Made by a program: the position numbers and the translations under genes. Source: an uncultured Methylophilaceae bacterium (GTDB taxonomy: Bacteria; Pseudomonadota; Gammaproteobacteria; Burkholderiales; Methylophilaceae). Taken from it: a DNA stretch of 64,000 nucleotides. Location: the NCBI GenBank assembly GCA_903870165.1, contig CAIQBW010000012.1, positions 1 to 64,000 on the forward strand, read 5' to 3'. Below, piece by piece: positions 18,180-26,584 of the stretch (the stretch's first letter is position 1; each line of letters opens with the position of its first letter). Below the pieces are notes generated by a model, which was not told the DNA's origin, did no database searches, and worked only from the letters and a program-made list of their open reading frames with translations.

Positions 18180-18563
18180 TTAAAGAGCGCCATGTTCAGC
18201 GTCAAACTTTATTTCGGCCTTGGTAAGGTGTGTGACCAAGATGTGAGAGATTAAATTAATACCGGTACCCGCATAGAGTGCTGGAAGCAGGTACAAAGCG
18301 ACCGACAATTCTGAGCTAAATAAACGATTATCGAGCATCGATAAAGAGTGCTTAGCCATGTCAGATAATATTCTAAGTAAAAATATATCTAGTCCAGCCA
18401 AGATAATGAGAATAATGCCAAATGAAACGACAGTCGCTCTTGATAACGAACGTTTATGCCAAATTAAAAAATAAACGAGGACTGGGGTTGCAACCGAGAA
18501 AACGATTAATTCAATAAATTCTTTTTCTAAAAAAACACTAACCATTGCTATCCCATCTAACAT
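18180..18563 (-). CDS. Uncharacterised four-helix membrane protein
   Basis: I do not recognise a family. The 127 residues contain four hydrophobic helices (about 14-33, 44-64, 80-100 and 100-115) and short charged loops. It lies 21 bp upstream of the TolC gene on the same strand and 57 bp downstream of the DUF4337 gene, so it may be co-transcribed with the efflux operon. No functional residue pattern is visible. An internal ATG at codon 7 is an alternative start. Confidence 0.6.
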   Translation of the reverse strand: MLDGIAMVSVFLEKEFIELIVFSVATPVLVYFLIWHKRSLSRATVVSFGIILIILAGLDIFLLRILSDMAKHSLSMLDNRLFSSELSVALYLLPALYAGTGINLISHILVTHLTKAEIKFDAEHGAL

Positions 18564-18619
18564 TCATACAAGAGCAACATTAACGTCGCTCAGTTTATTT
18601 GGTTTACAAGCCTATTAAT

Positions 18620-19159
18620 TTAAGTCAGAAAAACCAAAAATCCATCAGCAAAATATATCAATCCAAGACCGCCACATAACACGCCAGAGAGCCACACCAA
18701 TTTCTTCTTCAACAAGCCCGCAATAGAAGAGAGCAGGATAGAGATTTGTAGATAAATGACGGCCAATCCAAAGGCGTGGGAATGAACTTGCGCCTCATCT
18801 CTATTTGCTTCTAATCCCTTAGCCTTGGTTTGTAGCTCTTCTTTTTCTTGGTTGTATTTTTCTACCTTGGAACGGTAATCATTGATGGTCTGATGGTACC
18901 TATCTGAAAGTTGTTGTTGCGTTGCGGGCGAAAGCGAGGCCAAATCAAGCTCAAGTTTGTCTGCTTGCATCTGATAAAGGTAGGATTTAATGCTTTTTGA
19001 TTGATAGAGCGCCCACTCATCGGATGCTTGTGATTGACTCATAATGGACTTCGTTGAGAATCCGCCACCTTTAAAAGTAGCAAGCGTTGCACATACTGCA
19101 AAAATGACGGTGGTTAATGCCAAATAATTTAGCCACTGCTCTTTTTTCTCTTCTGCCAT
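18620..19159 (-). CDS. DUF4337 membrane protein
   Basis: A 179-residue protein with the DUF4337 plan: an N-terminal helix (about 12-28), a long charged coiled-coil segment in the periplasm (about 75-125, KYNQEKEELQTKAKG) and two C-terminal helices. The SQASDEWALYQSKSIKSYLYQMQADKL type segment after helix one is the recognisable family block (only part quoted: SDEWALYQSKSIKSYLYQ). Function is unknown. The start has AAGGAGATC directly upstream. Confidence 0.82.
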   Translation of the reverse strand: MAEEKKEQWLNYLALTTVIFAVCATLATFKGGGFSTKSIMSQSQASDEWALYQSKSIKSYLYQMQADKLELDLASLSPATQQQLSDRYHQTINDYRSKVEKYNQEKEELQTKAKGLEANRDEAQVHSHAFGLAVIYLQISILLSSIAGLLKKKLVWLSGVLCGGLGLIYFADGFLVFLT

Positions 19160-19339
19160 TTTGATCTCCTTTCAGTTCTAACTGTTTTACTAATTCTGAG
19201 TATACACCTTGGATAATTTTAAGAGACTTATTCAAATTAAGCATAAAAAATTTGGACAGCAGTCAACGGATAACTTAACCGCACGTTAGCTGTATTAAGT
19301 AACACAAAATAAAAAATGCTTTAACTGAGGAGAAGTAAA

Positions 19340-19732
19340 ATGAAACATCTGCATTGGCTATTGCTTGCCGCTGGCATTTCATTGAGTGCTGCTGCGCAAG
19401 CGCATGAGTTCGGACACTATGGTCATGGTTACGGCCACGGTGGCGTTGGTTTTTATTTCGGCGTTCCAGGTCCTTATTATCCTTACTATGGCTATCCGTA
19501 TTCATACCCGTATTATCCCTATCCACCCGCAGTAATCGCCCCATCACAGCCGCCTGTGTACGTTGAGCAACAGCCACAAATTGTTCAACAAGCACCGGCG
19601 CAGCCGCAGGTGGCTCCAGTTCAGGATGCGACTAACTATTGGTATTACTGCACAAATCCAGATGGGTACTACCCTTATGTAAAAGACTGCCCAATAGGGT
19701 GGAAAAAGGTTCCGGCCACACCACCAAAATAA
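19340..19732 (+). CDS. Small secreted Gly/His/Tyr/Pro-rich protein with YYPYV domain
   Basis: A 130-residue protein with a signal peptide cleaved near AQAHE. It continues with a His/Gly-rich stretch, a Tyr/Pro-rich repeat (YPYYGYPYSYPYYPYPP) and a Pro/Gln/Val linker. The C-terminal module is YWYYCxNPxGYYPYVKDCPxGWKKVPATP, with two cysteines that probably form a disulfide. The same module ends the protein at 20337-20870. The module is familiar from betaproteobacterial exported proteins but I know of no function. The start has GAGGAGAAG nine bases upstream. Confidence 0.75.
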   Translation: MKHLHWLLLAAGISLSAAAQAHEFGHYGHGYGHGGVGFYFGVPGPYYPYYGYPYSYPYYPYPPAVIAPSQPPVYVEQQPQIVQQAPAQPQVAPVQDATNYWYYCTNPDGYYPYVKDCPIGWKKVPATPPK

Positions 19733-19753
19733 GTTTATAAGGAAAAATGAATC

Positions 19754-20311
19754 ATGAAATTTAATGTAAAACATATCGCCGTGATTTTTTCCGGGCTTAC
19801 CTTAGGGGCTTGCGTCTCGCTACCAAATGGCCCGAGTAGAATGGCATTGCCTGGAAGCGGCAAATCTTTTGATCAGTTTCAATATGATGATGCATCATGT
19901 CGTGGTTTTGCTCAGACGCAAATTGGTGGCAAGACAGCGCAGCAAGCTTCGAATGACAGCTTTGTTGAGACAGCAGTCCTTGGCACGGCAATCGGCGCGG
20001 CTTTAGGCGCAGCTACAGGAGGCGGTCACGGTGCAGGAGTTGGCGCCGCAGGCGGTCTGTTAATGGGTAGTGCGATTGGCGCAAATGCCGCCAATGTCTC
20101 AGGGCACACAACACAACAGGTCTACGATAACGGGTATATACAATGCATGTATGCGAAAGGTCACAAAGTGCCTGTTTCTGGGAGACTTAACCAGCAATCT
20201 CCCTATAGCCCATCCCCTGCGTCTCCACAGAATAACTATGTACCTCCCCCACCACCTGGCTCCCCACCGCCTCCGCCATCAGGTTCACCTGCGGTCCCTC
20301 CTGGATATTAA
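19754..20311 (+). CDS. Glycine-zipper outer-membrane lipoprotein-like protein
   Basis: A 185-residue protein with a lipoprotein signal (LTLGAC, cysteine near residue 20). A conserved cysteine-containing block (YDDASCRGFAQ) follows. Residues 75-112 form a glycine-zipper region (GTAIGAALGAATGGG, then GVGAAGGLLMGSAIGAN), which usually inserts in or spans a membrane. The last 40 residues are proline-rich. Position between the two YYPYV-module genes, 21 and 25 bp apart, suggests one transcription unit of envelope proteins. Confidence 0.75.
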   Translation: MKFNVKHIAVIFSGLTLGACVSLPNGPSRMALPGSGKSFDQFQYDDASCRGFAQTQIGGKTAQQASNDSFVETAVLGTAIGAALGAATGGGHGAGVGAAGGLLMGSAIGANAANVSGHTTQQVYDNGYIQCMYAKGHKVPVSGRLNQQSPYSPSPASPQNNYVPPPPPGSPPPPPSGSPAVPPGY

Positions 20312-20336
20312 TTGATCGGATTAAGAGGATATTTAT

Positions 20337-20870
20337 ATGCAAATAAGAACATTCAGTAAATTGCTGGTATTAATCTTAACGATAGCCACTCAGACCACGT
20401 CTTATGCTGAAGAACATTTTCGGGGTGAGCGAGGTAATGAAGAGCGCGGCCACGAATTTCGAGGCAACGAAATGCGCGGTCATGACTATCGAGAGGGGTG
20501 GCGAGGCGATATGAGCCGCTTCCATGAGCGTGATATTGATATATGGCGGGGTGGTCGCTGGTATCACGGCTATCACGATGGTCGTAACGCATGGTGGTGG
20601 TTTGCCGGAGGCATATGGTATGCCTACAGCGTGCCTGTTTATCCATACCCTGATCCTTATCAACCACCGGTTGTCATCGTCCAGACACCACAACCCCCGG
20701 TCTACGTAGAACAAAACCCACCGGTACAAGCTGCGCCGCCAGCGCAGACTGCTCCGCAGGCACAGTTCTGGTACTACTGCAGTAATCCTGCAGGCTACTA
20801 CCCTTACGTGCCGAATTGCTCAGTGGATTGGCAAAAAGTGCCAGCAACGCCTGCACCACCTAAGCAATAA
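20337..20870 (+). CDS. Secreted Arg/His-rich protein with YYPYV domain
   Basis: A 177-residue protein with a signal peptide (cleaved near SYAEE) and a highly charged segment built of RGxE/RGxD repeats (FRGERGNEERGHEFRGNE, then MRGHDYREGW). A Trp/Tyr/Gly-rich core is followed by a Pro/Gln linker and the C-terminal module FWYYCSNPAGYYPYVPNC...WQKVPATP. The module is shared with the protein at 19340, so the two are probably paralogous in their C-terminal part. Function is unknown; cell-surface or periplasmic location is inferred. Confidence 0.72.
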   Translation: MQIRTFSKLLVLILTIATQTTSYAEEHFRGERGNEERGHEFRGNEMRGHDYREGWRGDMSRFHERDIDIWRGGRWYHGYHDGRNAWWWFAGGIWYAYSVPVYPYPDPYQPPVVIVQTPQPPVYVEQNPPVQAAPPAQTAPQAQFWYYCSNPAGYYPYVPNCSVDWQKVPATPAPPKQ

Positions 20871-20900
20871 CTTTGAATTAATTTTATTTAGGGGATTGAG

Positions 20901-21251
20901 ATGAACATGAAATATTTATTATCGGCAGTATCCGTTTTAGCAGTTTTTGGTTGTTCAAATGCATATGCCCATGAAAGCCATGATGGAAATAAAGAAGACA
21001 GAATGCGTGAAGCATTTCAAAAAGCTGACACTAATAACGACGGAAAAATTAGCTATGAAGAATTTCGTATTGCGCATGAAAAGCGTGGTGAAGAGATGTT
21101 TAAGAAAATGGATGCCAACGGTGATGGTTTTATTGATGAGGCTGAACGCAAAGATTTTCACGAAAAAATGCGCGAGCATCGTCATGAGCATCACAAAGAG
21201 TGGAGATATAAAACGAAAGATGATGGTGCAATAGTTAGCGAGACCAAGTAG
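20901..21251 (+). CDS. Exported EF-hand calcium-binding protein
   Basis: A 116-residue protein with a signal peptide ending AYAHE and two canonical EF-hand loops: DTNNDGKISYEE (residues 42-53) and DANGDGFIDEAE (72-83). Both have the expected acidic residues at positions 1, 3, 5 and 12. It is therefore a periplasmic or secreted Ca2+ (possibly lanthanide) binder. It follows the YYPYV proteins by 30 bp in the same orientation, with GGGGATTGAG as ribosome-binding region. Its His-rich tail (HEKMREHRHEHH) could bind other metals. Confidence 0.85.
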   Translation: MNMKYLLSAVSVLAVFGCSNAYAHESHDGNKEDRMREAFQKADTNNDGKISYEEFRIAHEKRGEEMFKKMDANGDGFIDEAERKDFHEKMREHRHEHHKEWRYKTKDDGAIVSETK

Positions 21252-21258
21252 TTTTTTG

Positions 21259-21296
21259 CTGATTTAGTCTGCAGATTCTCACTCAGACTAAATCAG
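21259..21296 (+). terminator. Long hairpin after the EF-hand gene
   Basis: CTGATTTAGTCTG (21259-21271) pairs perfectly with CAGACTAAATCAG (21284-21296), giving a 13-bp stem and 12-nt loop eight bases after the EF-hand stop. No T run follows, so it may be a transcript-end stabiliser rather than an intrinsic terminator. Confidence 0.55.
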
Positions 21297-21470
21297 TCAA
21301 TTAGTCCTAGACCGCCGCACTTAACTCTTATACAACCATCAATTTTTTCGATGTTACCTTTGGAGACTTTGGAAAATCGCAACATTTATGAGCGTGAATT
21401 ATTTTTCCACTTTAAAAAAGCCCTCCTTAGAGAGCTAAAGTATTCTATAACTAATATTTGCATATAAACG

Positions 21471-22175
21471 TTAATCCTTCTTAAGATGTGCTAGCTCATC
21501 TAACGCGCTTCCACCATCGGCATAAGCAAGCTGAAAACTTGGTCTTTCCTTCCAACGCTTCCAGATAGTATCGAGATGCTCAAAACGCTCATCAAGCGGT
21601 GTGGCATTTACTGGAAACTTTGAGAATGCTATTGCTATACACAAGGTAATATCTGCAAATGTTGGCTCTTCACCACCTAGAATCCATGAGCGGCCGTCCG
21701 ATAGATGGCGATCAACTAGCGAAGCGTGAGCTATCGCCTCTTTGCGACAGTGCTCACCCCATTGAGGATTGTTCGTCAACTCGAGCTTAGATCCCAACCC
21801 TTGGTGCATCACATGAAACATTGTGACAATACGATACAACACATGTGTTGAAATACGATTCTCCCACATAGTGTCTTGGCCTTCCTCAAGTGGGGTCGAA
21901 CCCATAATTTTGCGGCCTGGATATGACTGGTCGAGATACCTAACGATTGCTGCAGTTTCAGAAAGGTATTTGCCATCTCCAAACGAAAGCGTGGGAGTTT
22001 CACCCCATGGATTCATTTTTAAGTGGGGCCATTTGCGTTGATCTCCTCCTGGCGCCATATCATAAATAACTTCATCAAATTGATCCGCTATTCCTTTTTC
22101 ATGGATAAAAAGACGAAGACGTTGTGGATTAGGAAAGGCAGACGGTGAAGTATAAATCTTGAGCTTGTCAGACAT
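21471..22175 (-). CDS. Glutathione S-transferase family protein
   Basis: A 234-residue protein with an N-terminal thioredoxin-like domain (LKIYTSPSAFPNPQRLRLFI) containing the NPWGETPTL cis-proline loop and the SETAAIVRYL glutathione gamma-glutamyl contact. The all-helical C-terminal domain contains the capping motif WILGGEEPTFADITL. GSTs conjugate or reduce electrophiles with glutathione; substrate is unknown. The ATG at 22175 is chosen for the GGGAG five bases upstream. Confidence 0.85.
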   Translation of the reverse strand: MSDKLKIYTSPSAFPNPQRLRLFIHEKGIADQFDEVIYDMAPGGDQRKWPHLKMNPWGETPTLSFGDGKYLSETAAIVRYLDQSYPGRKIMGSTPLEEGQDTMWENRISTHVLYRIVTMFHVMHQGLGSKLELTNNPQWGEHCRKEAIAHASLVDRHLSDGRSWILGGEEPTFADITLCIAIAFSKFPVNATPLDERFEHLDTIWKRWKERPSFQLAYADGGSALDELAHLKKD

Positions 22176-22469
22176 AAAAACTCCCATTAATTAATATTAT
22201 TCATTGCTACAGAGTGAATATATATACCATCTTTAGATATGTATAATTTTTTGTTTTAATCCAGTTAATAAATTTTACTAATGAATGTGACATGGTAGGT
22301 TTCAGCGATTGAAATAACCAAAAAACTTTTGACAGTCTACCCTTGCCGCTTCAGGTAAAATGCCGTACTTAATACTAAATGTTGTGTATGGCCTAAAATG
22401 ACAATAGATAGACCTAGTCTATTAGCCAATCAGCTCACAAAAATCAAACTCTCAACCTCAAGGACCAGC

Positions 22470-22757
22470 ATGCAAATTAAAACGAGCAAGATTTTCAACA
22501 TTGCTTTAACAGTAGCAATCCTAGCGTTAGCACTCAACGCATATCAAATGAAGCAGCAATTAGATGACCAAATCCAAGGTTCATCTAAATCAGTTGATAA
22601 AATCAACGCTTCAATTAACACAATAAAAGCGCATGAAGTTGAATTAGAGGCTAAAGATGTTGCTATGTCAGCGCTTGTTGCAGACCTCATCATCAAAACA
22701 CAAGAGCAAGGTCAATCTATTGATGAACTTGTAGCAAAGCAAACAAAGAAGAAATAA
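22470..22757 (+). CDS. Small single-helix coiled-coil protein
   Basis: Not recognised as a family. The 95 residues have one N-terminal membrane helix or uncleaved signal (about 6-23, FNIALTVAILALALNA). An extended amphipathic, glutamine- and lysine-rich segment with heptad character follows (ASINTIKAHEVELEAKDVAM), and the C terminus is KKK. The ATG at 22470 has AAGGA upstream. An earlier in-frame ATG at 22398 has no ribosome-binding site. Confidence 0.6.
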   Translation: MQIKTSKIFNIALTVAILALALNAYQMKQQLDDQIQGSSKSVDKINASINTIKAHEVELEAKDVAMSALVADLIIKTQEQGQSIDELVAKQTKKK

Positions 22758-22870
22758 AGAAATAAAATGCCACCCGAGGTGCTGAGTGAAGTGCCATAAG
22801 AATTTTTAGACGTTCCCGTAGGAAATTTAAGCACTGAAAATATAATCAATACATTAAACGGAATTAACCT

Positions 22871-23221
22871 ATGCCCTGGATTATCTTTAAATATACGATT
22901 ACTGCTGGCTTGATCGTTTTAATTTCTGAAGTAGCTAAACGCAGTGATAAATTAGGTGGCTTAATTGCAGCACTTCCCTTGGTCACTGTTCTCACTCTAA
23001 TTTGGCTCTTCGTAGAAAATCAATCATCAGAAAAGATTGCTAATCATGCTTGGTATACCTTTTGGTATGTTGTACCTACGCTTCCGATGTTTTTGCTCTT
23101 TCCTTGGTTGCTTAAAAGAGTGAGCTTTTGGTCAACAATGGGCATCTCTATTATAGTCACGCTTTTTAGCTTTTATCTCTTTGCTAAGCTGGTTAAAAGC
23201 TGGGGCATTGAATTGATCTAA
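22871..23221 (+). CDS. DUF3147 membrane protein
   Basis: A 116-residue protein with four helices (about 5-22, 30-47, 60-78 and 85-105). The block SEVAKRSDKLGGLIAALPLV between helix one and two is the DUF3147 signature. Family function is unknown. It is in a short run with the next gene (27 bp gap). Confidence 0.8.
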   Translation: MPWIIFKYTITAGLIVLISEVAKRSDKLGGLIAALPLVTVLTLIWLFVENQSSEKIANHAWYTFWYVVPTLPMFLLFPWLLKRVSFWSTMGISIIVTLFSFYLFAKLVKSWGIELI

Positions 23222-23248
23222 CGAAATCAGTTTAAGTGCCTAAGCCTA

Positions 23249-23986
23249 ATGTATAAAAAATTCCTGTTAATTGCCTTTATGTCCCATCCTTTAATCGGAT
23301 TAGGGGCTCCATTTGAGATCAAAGTGCATGATGAGCTAATCGCCTCTGAAAATGAAAATGCCTATGAGTTCGAAACCAATCTACATCAAAAATCGAATAG
23401 TGAGCCTCTTCAAGGCACTTTTTTCCAGACTCGTCTTGAATATGCACGCGGCATCAGTTCAGCTTCAGAAGTTTCCATTAATGGTTTTGCTAGCGTTTAC
23501 AACGGCAATACTTATCTAAATGGTGGAAAACTCGCTTACATGTATATCCCTGAGCATGACGAGTCAGGGATATTTCATTACGGTATAAAAAATGAAATTA
23601 ATTACATTAAAGCGGTTGGCGGCGGTAGCCAAACGTTTATAGAAGTAACGCCCATTCTGGCATTTCAACTTAGTAAGTGGCGACTAAGTTTGAATCCCTC
23701 TTTGGACATATATCTTTCAGGAAATACAGAGAATTACGTACTTGCTCCATCAACCAAGCTCCAATACGAACTGAGTAAAACCGCCTACATAAGCACAGAG
23801 TACTATAGCGAATTAAGCCCAGCTAACCATTTGGGGTCTTTTTCACAACGTCCAGATATGCTCTATTTAGTCTTCGATAAAATTATCGACAAGAAATCAA
23901 ACCTAAATTTTGGTATTGGTCAAAGCACTCACAGCAATAGTGATAAATGGGCTTTGAAACTGATTTACGCATTTTCATTTGACTAA
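23249..23986 (+). CDS. Putative outer-membrane beta-barrel protein
   Basis: No family is recognised with certainty. It has 245 residues, a signal peptide ending near GLGAPF, alternating hydrophobic/polar strands through the whole mature part, and a C-terminal phenylalanine-containing strand (WALKLIYAFSFD). These are features of a small outer-membrane barrel. The opening of the mature part (FEIKVHDELIASENENAYEFETNLH) resembles proteobacterial 'hypothetical outer-membrane' proteins near metal-homeostasis genes; only a short part is conserved. Confidence 0.55.
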   Translation: MYKKFLLIAFMSHPLIGLGAPFEIKVHDELIASENENAYEFETNLHQKSNSEPLQGTFFQTRLEYARGISSASEVSINGFASVYNGNTYLNGGKLAYMYIPEHDESGIFHYGIKNEINYIKAVGGGSQTFIEVTPILAFQLSKWRLSLNPSLDIYLSGNTENYVLAPSTKLQYELSKTAYISTEYYSELSPANHLGSFSQRPDMLYLVFDKIIDKKSNLNFGIGQSTHSNSDKWALKLIYAFSFD

Positions 23987-24099
23987 TCCAGGTTACTCTC
24001 AAAATCAAACAAAGTATGCTGAGTGAGGTGTATCGCGTAAAATACACACTTTTGATAGACGTAAAAAAAGCCTACCAGTTGGTAAGCTTTTAATTTACT

Positions 24100-24151
24100 T
24101 GGTGCCGGGGGGGGAATCGAACCCCCATGAAGTTGCCCTCGCTGGATTTTG
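24100..24151 (-). pseudogene. tRNA-Leu(CAA) 3'-half fragment, copy 1
   Basis: Read on the minus strand from the anticodon CAA, the fragment has the 3' anticodon stem, a long class II variable arm (GCGAGGGCAACTTCAT), the T arm with GTTCGATTCC, the acceptor 3' strand and encoded CCA. The 5' half is missing, as expected for a recombination remnant broken at the anticodon loop. Confidence 0.75.
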
Positions 24152-24430
24152 AGAGTGCCAGAGCGTGATTTTCACCGTAAGATTTCAACTAGTTATCTCC
24201 CCTATTTTCGCGGTGTTGAAAGGTGTGCTGAGAGAACTGTCAAAAGTTTTTACACTGCCCTGCTCTGTAGTTAGTTCGATGCCCAAATCAAGCGTCAAAT
24301 CTTTTGACAGTCTACCTAGCCAACTTAATGTAAAATTCTCGACTTAGTGCTGGGTAAGGTATATTGAGTAAAATACACACTTTTGATAAAGGTAAAAAAA
24401 GCTTACCTGTTGGTAAGCTTTTAATTTACT

Positions 24431-24483
24431 TGGTGCCGGGTGGGGAGATCGAACCCCCATGAAGTTGCCCTCGCTGGATTTTG
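24431..24483 (-). pseudogene. tRNA-Leu(CAA) 3'-half fragment, copy 2
   Basis: Same structure as the fragment at 24100, with small differences in the T arm (GGGGAGATCG instead of GGGGAATCG). It is likewise truncated at the anticodon and preceded by a hairpin resembling the tRNA terminator. Confidence 0.75.
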
Positions 24484-24640
24484 AGAGTTCCACAGCGTGA
24501 TTTTCAACGTAAGATTTCAATTGGTTAATGCCCCTATTTTCGCGGTGTTGAAAGAGGTGCTGAGAGAACCGTCAAAAGTTTTTACACAGCAACAATCTGT
24601 CAAGAGTTCGGTACATAATTTGTTGCCCTCCTAAGACTGG

Positions 24641-24671
24641 TTGACTTACAATCAAATGATTGACTAGTCAA
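24641..24671 (+). promoter_or_regulatory. MarR operator/promoter of the efflux operon
   Basis: TTGACTAGTCAA (24660-24671) is a perfect 12-bp palindrome of the MarR/SlyA kind. The imperfect dyad TTGACTTACAATCAA (24641-24655) lies just upstream. The upstream TTGACT can serve as a -35 box, placing a -10 region inside the palindrome, so binding would block transcription. Autoregulation is an inference from position. Confidence 0.6.
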
Positions 24672-24701
24672 ACATTGTTCATATTACAAAATGAGGTTGA
24701 A

Positions 24702-25175
24702 TTGATCTATCAGCCAAGCACCTACAAACCCGATGAAAGTATTTTCTTTCTGATAGCAAGAAATCAGCTGATGTTTGAGCGAATTGGGGATCAACGGCTA
24801 AAGCAATTTGGCATTAGTTCATCCCAGTTACGGGTTATGATACTAATTGATTATCTCAACTCGCCTACCGCATCACAGATTGCAGCCACTGTCGGTTCTA
24901 ATGCCGCTGCAACTGTAAGAACACTTGATCGGTTGGAGAAAAAAGAATGGATTAGGCGGATAAGATCCAGTCAAGATCGTCGCGTTATCAACCTCACCAT
25001 CACCCCAAAAGCAAAGGAAATCATCGGCCAATTAATGCCCCATGTTTTTGAGTTTTTAAATAACGCGTTAAACGGTGTCACGCTGGATGAATTTAGCACT
25101 GTCAAAAAGGTGCTAGGTATTATTGCCAACAATCATCTCCATATGCTTGAAGCCATGCAAGTCGGCAAAGTATGA
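24702..25175 (+). CDS. MarR-family transcriptional regulator
   Basis: A 157-residue winged-helix regulator: dimerisation helices at both ends, recognition region SQIAATVGSNAAATVRTLDRL, and the wing with the family motif RSSQDRRVINLTIT. It is the first gene of an operon with an outer-membrane factor, EmrA and EmrB, so it probably senses toxic compounds or phenolics and represses the pump. The TTG at 24702 is preferred because GAGG lies five bases upstream. The TTG at 24660 lies inside the palindromic operator. Confidence 0.85.
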   Translation: MIYQPSTYKPDESIFFLIARNQLMFERIGDQRLKQFGISSSQLRVMILIDYLNSPTASQIAATVGSNAAATVRTLDRLEKKEWIRRIRSSQDRRVINLTITPKAKEIIGQLMPHVFEFLNNALNGVTLDEFSTVKKVLGIIANNHLHMLEAMQVGKV

Positions 25176-26566
25176 GGAAATTCCTACTCTTTTTAATCTC
25201 GCTGCCGCTTACGGCTTGCATCACACGGCCAATTGACCATTCGCCTGCACTCAGTCCTTTAGAGCATATTGAACCAAAGTTAGGGGGTGGCGATATCAAC
25301 ATTCCAAAGCACTGGTGGCGGCAGTTGGGCGATCCTCAGCTTGAATTGCTAGTTAATGAAGCACTAAAGCACTCGCCTAATATGGCACTTGCTAAGCTAA
25401 GGGTTGAAGCTGCTCAGCAGCAAGTTAATGCTGAACTCGCAACCATGGGTCCTAAGATCACCGGCAATGCACAACTCAATGAACAACGCCTCTCTAAGAA
25501 TTACATCTATTTACCTAATATGCCAGCCACGACAAGCTATGGATTGGCAGGCGCGTCCTTAAACTGGTCACTCGATATATGGGACAAACAGAAGAAGACT
25601 CTTGAAGCGATTAAGCAAGACGTGAAGAGTCAGGATTACGACTTGGAATTCACCAAACTATGGTTAGCTTTCACGGTAGTGCAGGCGTACATTGATTACG
25701 ATATTGCTTTTCAACATAACCAAATTGCATCAGAAGGGCTGGCGACACAAAAGCAGCTTAGTTTTATTGCGAAAGAGCGTTTTAAAGCAGGCCTCGTTGA
25801 TCACAATTTAGTCGATCAACTTCAAATAGAGCTTGAAAAAGCCATCATGGCGGAGTTAAAAACTGAGCAAATTATTAAGATGCAACAACATCAATTGGCC
25901 GCCTTAGTTAATCAAGGTCCTAGTTGGGGAGAGGCTTTGGAAGCTCCGCAGATTCATGATGAATTAAGGCCGTTGCCTGAGCTGATTCCAGCAAGTTTAA
26001 TTGCAAGACGCTCAGACTTGCAGGCACTGCTCACGCAAATCAATGGAGCTAAGCTACGTGTGGATGTAGCTAAACTAAGTTACCTCCCCGATGTTAATTT
26101 GCAGAGTTTGATAGGCTTTCAAGCCTTTAATTTAGGTCATTTATTGGAATCTAACAGTCGTCAATTCAGCCTAGGGCCTGTACTTAGCCTGCCTATTTTT
26201 GATAGTGGTGCAATTGCATCTTCAATTTCGTCGCGCCAGATAGAACGCAATCAACTGATTTATTCCTACCAAAATACCTTGTTGAGCATCCTTAAAGAAT
26301 CTGCCAATGGTATCTTGGCAGTCAATACTTCTGCGCAGAATTTGACCCAGGCTTCGCAAGCAGAATGCCAAGCAGCTTCGCTTTATGCGGTCACTCAACA
26401 AAAGCGGCTAGCAGGCTTAGTGGACGATACGACCTTGCTGCAAGCCCAGTTGCAATACTTGATGAACAAACAGCAGTTATTAGATGCGCAAGATCAACAT
26501 ATGCATGATTATGTAAGCTTGTTAATGAGCCTAGGTGGTCCGATTGAAACTGAAGTAACCCATTGA
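25172..26566 (+). CDS. Outer-membrane efflux lipoprotein, NodT/OprM family
   Basis: A 464-residue outer-membrane factor with a lipoprotein signal (LISLPLTACI, cysteine at residue 16) and two OEP domains. Typical blocks are HWWRQLGDPQLELLVNEALKHSPN at the start and the second-repeat segments ASLIARRSDLQA and FDSGAIASSISSRQ. It forms the exit duct for the EmrAB pair encoded next. It overlaps the regulator gene by 4 bp (ATGA), indicating translational coupling. Confidence 0.9.
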   Translation: MRKFLLFLISLPLTACITRPIDHSPALSPLEHIEPKLGGGDINIPKHWWRQLGDPQLELLVNEALKHSPNMALAKLRVEAAQQQVNAELATMGPKITGNAQLNEQRLSKNYIYLPNMPATTSYGLAGASLNWSLDIWDKQKKTLEAIKQDVKSQDYDLEFTKLWLAFTVVQAYIDYDIAFQHNQIASEGLATQKQLSFIAKERFKAGLVDHNLVDQLQIELEKAIMAELKTEQIIKMQQHQLAALVNQGPSWGEALEAPQIHDELRPLPELIPASLIARRSDLQALLTQINGAKLRVDVAKLSYLPDVNLQSLIGFQAFNLGHLLESNSRQFSLGPVLSLPIFDSGAIASSISSRQIERNQLIYSYQNTLLSILKESANGILAVNTSAQNLTQASQAECQAASLYAVTQQKRLAGLVDDTTLLQAQLQYLMNKQQLLDAQDQHMHDYVSLLMSLGGPIETEVTH

Positions 26567-26584
26567 TGATAGTGAGAGTTGACC

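Larger units (their letters stand above)
24011..24588. repeat. 331-bp-spaced tandem repeat carrying tRNA-Leu(CAA) 3' halves
   Basis: Two diverged copies (about 24011-24256 and 24342-24588) align with a constant offset of 331-332 bases. Each has a terminator-like hairpin (AAGCCTACC...GGTAAGCTT), then the 3' half of a tRNA-Leu on the minus strand, then about 90 bp of shared non-tRNA sequence ending GTCAAAAGTTTTTACAC. The intervening DNA (24257-24341) holds a dyad GTCAAATCTTTTGAC at 24294-24308. No gene is visible in 24000-24640. I read this as two successive attachment-site remnants. Confidence 0.75.

Noticed and set aside
21416-21450. Terminator near the GST gene (AAAAAAGCCCTCC...)
   Set aside because: Complementary arms are too short and interrupted for a convincing intrinsic terminator.
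24100-24200. An intact tRNA-Leu gene
   Set aside because: Only the 3' half from the anticodon is present; upstream DNA does not supply a D arm or acceptor 5' strand.
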